Assembly (NCBI GenBank): GCA_014529385.2
Contig: CM043963.1
Location: 64,912,969-64,976,968 of the forward strand
Source of the DNA: Adiantum capillus-veneris
Taxonomy: Eukaryota; Streptophyta; Polypodiopsida; Polypodiales; Pteridaceae
DNA length: 64,000 nucleotides
Direction of reading: 5' to 3'
Part shown: in pieces, positions 32,898 to 44,800 of the stretch
Layout of the letters: each line of letters opens with the position of its first letter
Numbering within the stretch: position 1 is the first letter of the stretch
Position numbers and translations under genes: made by a program
Notes under the pieces: model-generated
What the model was told of the DNA's origin: nothing
Database searches by the model: none
Seen by the model: only the letters and a program-made list of their open reading frames with translations

Positions 32898-35800
32898 TGC
32901 AGAGGAAGCTCTTAGACTCTAGTGTCTCTCATATCTTTTTTGCCCCTACTTCCACTTTTTGCACGATTGAGGCTTAAAAGGCCTACTTTTTTGTATCATC
33001 TCGATTATCAAATCTCAACTTAGCTTTTTGACTTATGACATATGTAATGCAAATCGCGGTTCATGCCCATTGTGTCTCATTGTCTTGATTCTCGACTCTT
33101 GAGTGTCGGCACTTAGCCCTTGCAAGTTGTCTTCTTGTCCAATGTGATAATCAATTGTCTAATTGTCTGAAGTATAAAATCTAGGCTTGAGAGTTGCATG
33201 TTTTTATTTTTGAACATATGTAACCATGTCGTACGACATAAAATTTTCTAGTTTGATGAGTACTGTACATCTTCATACGTGGACAAAACGTACGTAACCG
33301 TACGAGACCACCTTGGACACGAGAGAGAATCACTTAAAATACTTCACAACTTTAAAATCACAGTTCAATTTGGTCGACATGGCCCGGCATAGTTCTGTGC
33401 CCAGAGAGATTGGCCCCAAAGATTGGCGCCGTGGCTACATTTTCTCCTCGGAGCAGATTTTACAGTGTTTACCGATCACCAGAGTTTGAGATACTTCTTT
33501 TCCCAAAAACAACTTTCTAATAAATAGATGAGATGGGCAAACATTTTGTTGCAGTTTCACTTTAAATAGTCCACGTTACGAGAAAGAAGAACTCGGTGGC
33601 AGACACATTGTCTCAAAAGCCACAAATATCGACTATTTCAATGATATGCCATTAGAACTTCGAGGATATGATTGATCAATACGCGAGAGATCCAGATTTT
33701 GCAAATATCTCTATCACTTACAAAGTGGGGAGACAGTTGCAGGCTATGCCTTGAAGAAAGATTATTCAATGCTGAAGACAATGTTGTGTGTCACACAGGG
33801 TTGAAGAACAAGGTCTTGGCAGAGTGCCATAATCACCTTTTGCTGGGCATAGAGGCATCGAAAGCATCTTGAAAGGTGTGGAAAAATATTTCTATTGGCC
33901 AAGGCTCAAAAAGGATGTGAACAAGTTTGTTCGCAATTGTTTAGCGTGTTAGAAGGTCAAGTTCGACAGACTTAAGGCACTTGGTCTACTACAAACCTTT
34001 ACCCACTCCTAACCGACCTTGGGGGAGAGTATAGCAATGGACTTTATTTTTTATCTTCCAAAGACTCAGAGTGGACATGACGGCATGTGGATAGTCATCG
34101 ACCGGTTAAGTAAATAATGCTCACTTTATTCTGGTAAAGGAGTGGGTAAAAGCCACCCATTTGGCTAAGTTGTTTGTCTCACAGATTCTCAGATTACATG
34201 GTATGCCTGGATCTATAGTATTAGGTAGAGATCCCCGCTTTACAAGTTTGTTTTGGAGAGCAATATGGGAGAATATAGACCCATGGCTTAACTTCTCGTC
34301 CTCATTTCATCCACAGACAGATTGGTAGTCGGAGATAGCCAATTCAGTGGTTTTAAACTTGTTAAAGTTTTACATCACTGATCAAAAGACTCAATAGGAA
34401 AAGTTTTTACCTGTGGTGGATTTTGCTTACAACACAGTTTACACGTCTACGGGGAAGGCACCACGGTAAGATTATCGAAGGTGTTAGAAAGGTTCCACCT
34501 ATTCTGAGCATTCAAGATAAGATTTTTGAAGCCGATTAGTATACACAAGATCTAGACATTGTTTTTGCCAAGGTATGGAAAGCTTTGGAGAAGTCTCAAG
34601 CATGGCATAAGAAGGCAGTAGACAAGCATCGACGTGACTTGCAATTAAAGGAAAATGATTGGGTGCTACTCAAGTTTGAGAAAGCACGATTACGGAAGTG
34701 GAAGGGTAAGGAGAGGCTTTTTCCAAAGTTAAGTAGATACTATGGATCCTTCTAGGTACAACAAAAGATAAATAATGTATCCTTCAAACTGAAGTTACAG
34801 TATACTCGGGAGATTCACAATGCATTTCATGTGAGTCTATTGAGACCTTTCAAAGGTGAAGTGCGAGTGGACAGGGAGCCAGACGAGCAACCAGAAGCGA
34901 ACGAGACGAAAGAGATACTCATTCCCGAACAAATCCTGATTCACAAGGAAAGGAAAGTGAAAGGTAAGCTGACAGGACGATATTTGATTAAGTTCAAGAA
35001 ATATCCGGCTTTTGATGCCAAGTGGATAGAGGAGGAGTACTTAGCAGCAGATACTCCTCAGATACCAGAGCTTTACCTTAAGGCTTTTGGTTTAGTATCG
35101 ACTTTTCCACCAGTTACCGATGAATCAACAGGTTGAATTTGGTGTGGTGCAAATTGCACAAAAGGGGAGTTACTCCACTTCTTTGTCATAGGTTACCTCG
35201 ACTAGAATAAAGTCATGATTTCTTTTGAGGTCTCAGGGATACTGTCACAAAGTGATGATGTGGCATGTCCAGTCGGACAAACCCTAGTGGGAAACTGACA
35301 GACAAAATGAATGTATAAGCTCCAACTTATGGGGTCTTGTCTGATGGGCCCATGGACACAAAGGAATTAAAATAAGGCTAGGACGCCAAAGAGCGAAGGA
35401 GCTGCTAACATGGGAGGTTGTACAAAATTCCGCAAATTACGCTGGCTGGCTGACGTGGCAACCCGTACGGAATTTCCGCAATTTGTGGCATTGTTTACGT
35501 AAGGCAGCACTGAAGCTTTTGGGGGCCAATGCTTTTGGAACTTGAAGCTTTTTATGTAATTACTTTTGGAAGGCCCAGAGCCTTAATAAGAATTGCCAGG
35601 GCCTCTCTCCCTCAGATTGTCTTGGGAGCACTGAGCAGAGAGAGGACGCAAAAAGAAATACCGAAAGAGGCGCCGGACTTTGGGGCCAATACCTGTGGGC
35701 ACGGAACTACACCGGGCCGTGTCGTCTCTCTGTTGTGATTAAATTTATTAAGTGGTTCTCAATTTCTCTCACGTGTGTCGTGCCATATTCTCGACTTGGG

Positions 35801-38800
35801 GTGTCCAAGTATGTTATATTGGTATCAGAGCTCAGTCGATTCTCCTTCTACGGAGAACTCGATCCCTTTTACCGCGACACATGGATTCAGTTGACAAATC
35901 TCGCAAGGAGCAAATTGTTGCAGGTGACAATTCTGGTTCGGGTGAAAACAGGAAAGATTCAAATGGATTAGTAATTAGAATCCTTATAGAGATTAAGACT
36001 CAGAAGAGTCTGTGTTTGATTGATTGAAACTGTAATACAAGGGCTCCTTATATAGGAGACGAACAGGTACATATGAAAAGGTATGACCCTTCACGAAGAG
36101 ACACATCCTTTAGGCGAATAGACACATCCATATGAAGAGCCGCAACCATTGATTGAAGGGGCATGACTAGTCGTCGAAGGAGTGTGGCTGATAGTGAAGA
36201 GGCATGACTTTAGAGCGAAGGGTTGTGACCATTCAAGAATAGGCGTCCTGTTGGGTTAGTCATGCTTCGCATCTGCATCTGTAATGAACCAAGAAGAAGA
36301 GCGTATATAGTAATAACAAGTCATAATCGTGACATTCCCTCCCATTTAAATTAAAACCCCGTGTTAAATGAAAGTCATCCGCTTGTCAAAGAACTCTTGA
36401 AGGAGGTTAGGGTACTGTTGTCAAGATCCATCCATTTAACAAGAAATTTTGTTGTGATCTTTCGTCTCGTCTCTTTTTGACGAACATGAAGAATCTTTTC
36501 TGGAACAAGAATAATGTGTCATCTTCAATTTCTGGCACATAAGAAGATAAGTCTGGAATAGGCAAATCTCCTTGTATGTATTGTTTGAGTTGGTATTTTT
36601 ACTTTGTGTTGAAGAACAAAGTTTGTAGGTACAAGAGGAGTGTGTCCATAGGTTACCTGGAATGGAGTCATGCCAGTCACTTCTTCCCATGACACCAATC
36701 AAATTTGTATGTAATGTCGAAGCATTTCTTCCAAAATTTGATTCACTCTTTCTGTCTGACCATCAATTTGAGAATGGTATGCTGAGCTGAATAACAAATT
36801 TGTACCAAGAGAATTTTTTTTTTTCCGAGAAAAAGATCCTTCTATTAGTTAATGAAAACTGCCCATAGGGCTACAACCTCCTCTGCAAGAGAGGACTACA
36901 ACAAGCATGATGGGGAGACTCTCCCAATGAAAAAACAGCATATATACAATGAGGCTAAATCAAGAGATGGGAGGAGGGAAGAGCCACACAGGTGGACAGT
37001 AGTGCCATCTGAGCATCCCCTGGACTATGGTGTAGAAAGGCCCAGGGCGCCAAAGTCGAAGGAAAGCCTCGCGGCGCTCCCGCATGCGGTCGGAGCTTCC
37101 GTGTAGTCCCTCAAGCTGTCCTCTGAGAGTATGGATCAGCTCTAGCCAAAAGTCACGAACAGTCTCTACTGGTGGCACAGGGCAAGCCTCAAAGATGCGA
37201 AAACAGCGGGCCCGCCAGATGAACCAAAGTGTCAGGCCACTGATGAGCTCCCAACACTCCTCTCTCTCACTGCACCACTCCTGTGGAGTAAGCTCTGTAG
37301 AGCAGGCTGGAGTGAAGGACGTCCCCCCTGCATCACTATCATCCTGCCAGTGGAAGATAGCTCAAACTGAAGTGCCGGGCCCGTGAGGGTGGACCAAGCC
37401 GCTGCCCCCCAAGTGTACTGTCGAGCCGTGGAGAGAGCAGGCATCAGTCGAAGAACTTGTAGCCACACCTGCTGGGCCGAGGGACAGTCTCAAAGACAGT
37501 GACGCTGACTCTCCACCAAATGGTCACAAGCTGCACATGTGGCCGAGAGACCACTATGCACTAGCCAGTTCCCTACTGTTGTGGCTCTGTGTGCGACGAG
37601 CCACTGAAACAAGGTGACTGGCCTCGGCTGTCTGGAGTCCCACAACCTCTCCCAAAAGTCTGCCATGAACTCGATGGTGAGACCCTCCTCCTGCCAATGA
37701 CGTGCTGCAGCGGGAGGGCCTCTCTTTGTGCTGCTAGTATGTGCCGTCCAAGCCGAACAGTGTACTGAAAGAAGGGGACTCCTGGGTGGTTTGCAGAAGA
37801 GAAGGGGTCCCTCCATAGCCACTCACCAGGATCCCACTGTACTCGTGCTAGTGGACAGCACTCCCAAGCCCAAAGCCTCCAGTGGCCGGTCTCAAGAGCT
37901 GCTGGGTCAAGGGTCTATGACGCAAGTCCTCCCACAGATGCCCGCAACTCGGATCCTTTGAAAACAGCACTCTGCTACCTGCGGGGCCTCTACTGCAACT
38001 CGCTGTAGTCGTCCCCCACCCTGAAGCTCGAAGAACAGGGCTGGGATAGTCTCTGAGCAGGCCCTGACTGAAATGAGAACCTCCAGTCTTGTGAAGGCTC
38101 CCATCCACCGGGGTGCTACTGGCTCGAGAGGCATGAGCCACTCAGCTGGAACTGACTCTGAGATGTCCTGACACATGCTCTGCACCCCTCTCATGCCCTG
38201 CGGCTGGAAACCCTGTACCTCCTCTGACAAACCTGTGAACTCTAGCCAGTCACCTAGAGAGCGCGCTGGACCTGCTGCCATGGGACCCCAGGAAACATGA
38301 GGTCGACTACTAACCAAGTGGCCTCTCTGAGTGCTAACCATGGGGTTCCAGACGAGGGGCTGCCGTAGGCGCTCCTCCATGCACATCGGCTGTCGCTGCT
38401 CCAGGCCACGCCGCAGGAGCTCCCAAGAATGAAGCAAACTCATAGCGAAACGGTCCTCAGTCTCCTGCTCAAACCAACTCGGCGCATCTCTGTAAAGATC
38501 CATCTGGTCGAAGGTTGCCAAGGGCCTCCTGACTGAGGCACCCTGGCACGAAGCCTTTGCAACAAGAACTCCTTCCAGGGCTCCTCACCGGGAAGAAGTC
38601 CTCTGACTATGAACTTCCCTAGAAGGGCTCTGCTCTACTGTGCTATCAATGATCCCAAGCCCTCCGTGAGAACAAGCGTGACCGACCAAGCCACCTTGGC
38701 TCGGGCCATCAGAGTGTCACGTCCTGACCAAAGAAAGTTCCCGATCAACCTCTCCACCTGGCTGATACAAGAACTCGAGAAGATCCAGCAGGAGGTGATG

Positions 38801-41800
38801 TATCACATAGTCGCCAACAGCACCTGGTTGGCAACTACCACTCCACCAGCCAGCGACAGACGTGCTAAGCTCCAATGTAACAGCTTTCTCCTGATGGACA
38901 GGAGAAGAGGAGCAATCTGCTTCTCGGGAGACAAGTCCAAACCAACCTGACAACCCAAGTATCGAACTGTAGTCCCTGGGGGAATCCACCTGAAACCCTC
39001 TCCTGGCATCCACTCTGGCATAGGAGCACTACCAACCGAGAAAGCCATTGTCTTTCTCCAGTTGCTCAGTGTGCCCGATGCACAACAGAAGGCCTCCAAA
39101 GCCTGCTCACATCTGTGAAGATTGGCCTCCTGGCCATCTAAGTACAAGGCTGAGTCATCGGCAAACTCAACGTCCAGTAACTCCTCTCCCCGAATAGGGA
39201 GTGCTAAGCCCCAAAGACCAACCTACTGTGATACCAAAAATCTGCTCATCGCCTCCGCATAGAACAGAAAGAGAAAGGGGGCAAGAGGGCAGCCCTGTCT
39301 GACCGAGCGTGTGAGCATGAAGCGCGCACCTCTCCCCCCTGCCAAAAGCACTTGATTGTGAGCCTGTCTGTACAAAGCTGACACCCCTTTGATCCAAGCA
39401 GCACCCTCTGTCCAGAGAGCCTCTACCCTCTCTCTGAGTGCTGAGTCCAACAAGACCCTCTCTGGGATGCGGAGCATCGTGCTCCCACTCCTCTGCCTGT
39501 CTGCCACTGTGAGGATCACTGGTGCATGGTCCGAGAAGGAAGTCCCTGCCAGGATGCCCACTGAACCCCCCAAGTCACTGAAGTGGTCACTAGTGTAGAA
39601 GCGATCTATCCGCGATAGATTCACTCCTCCCACTCTGCGGTCCGATCTAGAGAAGGCAAGACTGTCTGGGGGCCTCACAAAACCTGAGTGCTGCCATGCA
39701 TCCGAGACCCTCAAAGTCATACAAAACCTCTCCCAAGCAGCCAACTCGACTCCATGCATAGTAGCATGGCTGCCACCAATCCTGTCAGAAGGGTCCTCCA
39801 ACATGTTGAAGTCCCCTCCTATACACCAATGATCGGCCTGCGGCAAAGACTCAACAATCTGTGTGACCAAAACTCTGCACGAGCACTCGCCACATTGGGC
39901 GCATAGATGTTCAGGAAGCCCACAAGGCCACCCTGAACCTGCATAGTAATCCACTGAGCCCTGCCTGGCACAATAATTCCTCTTCCTACAATGGCCTGCT
40001 GCAATGAGTCCGCAATAGTTATACATACCCCTCCTTGGATGCCTCCAGGTCCAAAAGTAGTTGACCAAAAGGTATCATACCGTCCACGCAAAATTTGACC
40101 ACAACACCGAATGCGGCTCTCACACAGATGGTGCTCCTGAAGCATAAGGAGATCAATCTCTCCTCCCACAAGGCAATGCTGAAGCTCCTGACTCAATCGG
40201 CCCCGCTGTCGTTGAAACTGGGGCCCACCTAGTCCTTGCACGTTCCATGAGACGATCCTCATGGGAGCGAGAGAGAACAGATGTTGCCGTAGCAGCAAGA
40301 CGGGCTATCTTCGAGGTAGGCTTGGATGGGGAGTAATCCGCATCCGAGCGGCCTCTAGATAGGCGTGACTGTAGTGAGTGCCTAGCCCAAGCCCAAGCAG
40401 AGCGAGCCGTACGTAGCGCAACCTCCTTTGTCCAGGAGTCCTCATGAATGTATACATAGCAAGGCAAACACTGCGTATCAGCAAAGAAGTACACCACAAT
40501 GTGCCTACATCCTGCTGGGTCTGGGGGTGTCACCGCAAACTCGGCCAATGGCCACAAAGTCTGCAGCATATCTGTAACTCCAAGTTCTCCCATGTGGTGA
40601 GAGAACTCTAAAACCTGTGTATGCAACCATCCCACCACTGAGTCAAGGGACCACTCTGTCTCGGTCCTACCATAGAGGGGGAAGGAGAAACCAACTGCTG
40701 AGTCCAGGGCCTCTGTCCCCCTAGCGGTGAGGAACAAAACATGGACCCTGAAACAGGCTGCCTCATGGTCTGCTGCGGAGTCGCCGAGAAAACGAGTAAA
40801 CCCGTAGTCGAAGAAGTCCCAGCGGCGTCTGATGTCAATGCTCGTCAGCCCACGAGGGATGGCTGCAAGGGAGGATGTCTGAATCTGCAGAGGGGGCCGC
40901 AAGAAGGGCTGACCCTCTCGCGCTAGGCGACTCGTGGCAAAAGTGCTGCCAAGAGATCTCCTAGCCGCCGGAGAGGGACCAGTCGCCTGATCCGACTGAG
41001 GAACTGGAGCAGGAGGAGGAGAGGGAGCTGGGGCGAGAGGAGGAGAAGAGGGGCGGGATGGGGCGACAGAGGTAGAGGGGTGGGGTGGAGAGGCGACGGG
41101 AGCAGAAGGCGGGGAGGATGAGGCAAAGGGAGGGAACTCTGGGGGGGGGTGCGGCTGTCGAGGGAGAAGCGGAGGTGGAGGCTAGCGTAGGGATCTCCTC
41201 CTGCTCAAGAGGACCAAAACGGTTCCCTGTGGGAACCCACTGCTGCTGAGTCGGCACTTGAGGGCCACTCTGAGTGCCAGGCTGTCGCTGTGGCCCCTGG
41301 CGTCGGCGGCCACGGGCCTGCTGCCACCCCTTCTCCGTTGGAGCCCCAGGCTCGGAGGGTGGCTCTGCATTTGTACGCTGTGCCACTGGCTGGCTGCGGG
41401 CCAGCCCTGGCAGGCTGGGGCTGAGGCTGTGGTGCAGGTCGTGGCCTCCTCCGTGGATAGGCCTTCGCTAGATGGCCCATCTGGTGGCAAATGAAGCATT
41501 GGTTCGGGAGGCCCGAGTACTCCACACTCTGTCGAAACCAACCCCCACTCACTCGAGGTAGAAGGATAACCTTCGGGAGTGTGTGGGTATCTCTAACCAA
41601 AACTCGAACTGAGGGAATGCCAGCCGCCTTGGCAGCTACTGATGCTGCCGTGCGAGGTGTCTCCAGGACAGTCCCAATGGCGGAACCGATCCTGGAAAGA
41701 AGTGGTAGGTACTCCCTCCGTAAACCCGGAAAGCAGACTGAGATGGGGATGTCTGCCTCCTCTACTAGAACATTCGAAGCTGGGTCAAAACCATGTCGCC

Positions 41801-44800
41801 ACTGTCGAAAGTGGGCACGTGAGGCTCGGATGGCCAGTGGACTCATAGCTATGACCTTGGACGCCATCTCGGAGGACTCAAACTCGATTTGATAGTAGCC
41901 CCATCTGAGAATCTGGACATCCAAAATCTTTCCCACCTCTGCGAGAAGGCGGGCCTGGAGAAGGTCTCGCAGCTCTCCTCTGCTAGGTCGGGTGCCGAGA
42001 ATCTTGCAGATGACCGAGGTCGCCTGCAATCGCTCTACCTCGGCGGCAAGGCTTGCTTGCTCTGTAGGCGAGAGAGCAAGTCGAATGGTGGGCTCAGTGG
42101 GGTCGGGCGAGGGGGCTTCTGGCGAGTCCCTCTGTGGCGAAGCCGGAGCCTCCATCTGTGTCTACTGCTGTGGCGTAAGAAGAGGACGACGGGAGGATGC
42201 TGCAAAAGGGCGCGCCAACACTGCTCCAAGGAGTTGGAACAGCTGCCGAAAGTGCCGAATCTGCTGCAAGGAGCAACCGACGCGGAGGGCCCAAATTGAT
42301 GGATGAACGGGCCGAGTCGGGGGGGGGGGGGGGGGGCTGAGGGCTGAGGGCGTGCGGTGGCAGCAGGGGCTGAGGCTGAGGGCGTGCGGCGGTTGCAAGG
42401 GGCTGAGGGCGGGCGGAATGGCTGGAACAGGGCAGCGCGAGGGGGGGGCAGCGGGGGCAGAGGGCAGGCGAGAGGGGACAGGCAAGCGGGGGGTTGCGGG
42501 GGCTGACGGCAGAGCGAGGGAGGGCAGCAGGCAGCACGCGAGGGGGGGGGGGGAGGAGGCGAAGGCGATGGCGCAGCGGGAGAGCACATCAGCAGCGAGC
42601 AGCCAATCTACCCTTTGTACCAAGAGATTTGAAGAGAGATGTCCAAAAATGTCTTGTGAATTTTGGATCTCTATCTGAAACAATAGATATTGGCAACCCA
42701 TGTATTCCAAAAATGTGTTAACAACACAAACAATGTCACAACGTCTGGGGCAGAAGCAACCTTCTTGCAAGGAATAAAATGTGCCATCTCCGATCAATCA
42801 CTACAAGAATCAGTGTATTTCCTTTTTGGGAACGAGGCAAAGTAGTAATAAAATCCATGCTAATACTTTCCCATCTTTCTTGAGGTGCAGGTAAAGGTTG
42901 AAGTAAACCTTGAGGAATTTGTCGAGAAGCCTCCATTGTTTGACAAGAATGACAAGTTTTCACAAACTTGATAACATCTTGCTGCATCTGCGGCCAAAAA
43001 TATGTTGCTGACAAGTCTATGTCTTGTTGGTGCCAAGGTGAGCAACAAAAGGGACTTCATGATGCTCTTGGGTCAAAATCTTCCGCAATGGTGCATTGTG
43101 AGGAACACAAATGCGATCCATATAATAGAGCAAGTCATCAGCAATGGTGTAAGCTGCAAACATATTCGTCTTTGCAGGAGTAGGAGTTAAGGAGTTGAGA
43201 GCTTGAAACGTGTCTTCAAAATCTCTATCTGTGAAATATTCATGCTTGAAACAAGCAAGTATTTCTAGTTGCACACTGGAAATGGCAAAGTTGGTAGCGC
43301 AAGGCATATGGCTTAAGGCATCTGCAACTGCTTTTGCAAGGCCCGGCACGTATTGAATAATCATATGAAAATTTGCCAAGAACTCAACCTATCGTCCTTG
43401 ACGAGGATTCATCACTGGTTGAGTAAAAATATATGTTAATGACTAATGATCTGTCTGAACAACAGAATCTGCACCAAGAAGATAATGCTTCCAAGTGCGG
43501 TAAGCATGAACAATGGCCAAGAACTCTTTTTCATAAACTGTGTATCTCATTTGAATGGCTGAAAATTTGCGGCTGTCAAAAGCAATGACACGCTCATTCT
43601 GCATAAGAACACCTTTAGAAGCACGATCTAAAGCATCCGTCATCACTTGAAAAGGTTGAGTGGGATTTACAGTAGCCAAGACCGGGGTGGTCGTCAAGGC
43701 ATGCTTAAGAGAGCTTTGAACGACTGTTCTGCTTCATCAGACTATTGAAGCTTATCTTGCTTGGTCAGCTCAGTCAAAGGAGCTGCCATATCTGAGAACT
43801 TGTGTCCACAATCATCAATGACCTGTATCTTCTTGGGATCTACTGCAACGCTGCTAGCAGAAATAATATGACCAAGGGCATGGAACTACACTGGGCCATG
43901 TCGACTCTATTTAATTGTGATAAAGTTTGTGAGGTGTTTTAAGTGATCCTCTCGTGTGTCGTGCCAGATTTCTGACTTAGGGTGTCCAAGTCTGTTACGA
44001 ACAGTGACGCTAGGTGTCAAGTGGGTGGTCGCTACCTCTGTGATGCTCTTGTATCCTCTATAAGGAAGCAATGCCCCGTTGGAGCGGCTTCTCCTCCTCT
44101 CTGGTTGTAGCCAAACGAGTAGTAGACTCTTGGAGGACGAAAGGACTAAGCTCCACGAGGCAAGAGGTCGCTCGAGCAACGGTGTCCCCCTGTGTGTCCA
44201 TACTCGCCGTCCAAAGGGTCACAACCTGCTCTTTGAGCTCTTTATCCAACAAAATCCTCTCTAGGATGCGTAGCATGACATTGCCAGTCCTCTGTCTATC
44301 TGACAAAGTAAGAATCACTGGTGCATGATTGGAGAAAGTAGTCCCTGCTAAAATGCATACTGAACCTTCAACCACCCATGTCACAAATGTGGTCACTAGC
44401 GTAGAAATGATCTAGATTCATGCCCCCTACTCTGCGGTCATACCGAGAGAGAGAGAGAGAGGCTATTTGAGGGCCGTACAAAGCTTGCATGTTGCCATCA
44501 TATATTCGAAATCCTCAAAATTGTACATAGGTGCTCCCAAGTAGCCAGCTCAGCGTCGTGAACAGTAGCATGGCTGCCTCAAACCCTATACGAGGGGTCC
44601 TCTAGCATGTTGAAATCATTTCTTTGCATGAGGCAAGCCTCAAGGAATCCACAATATGTGACCAAAACTTAGCCCGTGCACTCGCATGGTTTGGTGCATA
44701 AATGTTCAAGAAGCCCACAAGGCTACCTTAAACCTGCATGGTGACCCACTGGGCCGTGATTGACACTGTGAAGATTAGTGGTGCTAATCCTATAAGTAAG

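Larger units (their letters stand above)
30121..33429 (-). mobile_element. Non-autonomous LTR element X1
   Basis: A minus-strand element. The left LTR (30121-30640) starts tgtcacaaac and ends at tgata (a mutated TG start on the minus strand). A polypurine tract (minus aagaaggggg) adjoins at about 30643-30653. The internal region 30653-32425 has no pol domains. The PBS lies at 32426-32437. The right LTR starts at 32439, is split by a hAT-like insertion, and is cut short at 33429, where family A pol resumes. The LTR is homologous to the A-element LTR (35243-35818) and to the relic at 53800-54235. It lies in antisense to family A, inside its RNase H region. Confidence 0.75.
36813..42613 (-). mobile_element. 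L1-type LINE with 14-bp target duplication
   Basis: A minus-strand insertion of about 5.8 kb in family Y integrase. The left end has 11 Ts (36814-36824), the poly(A) tail in reverse, and a 14-bp target duplication flanks it. ORF1 has a zinc knuckle; ORF2 has an APE-type endonuclease, an RT with F-A-D-D, and a zinc-binding C-terminal domain. The 5' end is present, with a GC-rich leader. ORF1 and ORF2 contain frameshifts, and ORF2 has a large in-frame internal deletion. The copy was therefore probably dead or nearly so. Confidence 0.92.
35964..43875 (-). mobile_element. Gypsy family Y element (truncated), carrying a LINE
   Basis: Minus strand. The left (3') LTR is 35964-36334. The polypurine tract adjoins it (tttaaatgggagggaa on the minus strand). 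To its right are integrase C-terminal pieces ([10 protein letters not shown] and F-L-V-K-W near 36690-36400), the LINE insertion, integrase, RNase H and the end of RT. The element is cut at about 43875, just after the RT L-G-H-I-I motif, and joined to a family A LTR tail. No 5' LTR is present. Confidence 0.78.

Noticed and set aside
37484-38150. Plus-strand ORFs across the LINE (for example 38609-38950, 39389-39598, 41491-41892)
   Set aside because: These are shadows of the minus-strand LINE ORFs, which carry the recognisable motifs.
42035-42797. Long Pro/Ala-rich ORFs around 42035-42800 on both strands
   Set aside because: The sequence is a GC-rich LINE leader with G runs, so long open frames are expected by composition. 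Several overlap in different frames and extend over the target duplication.
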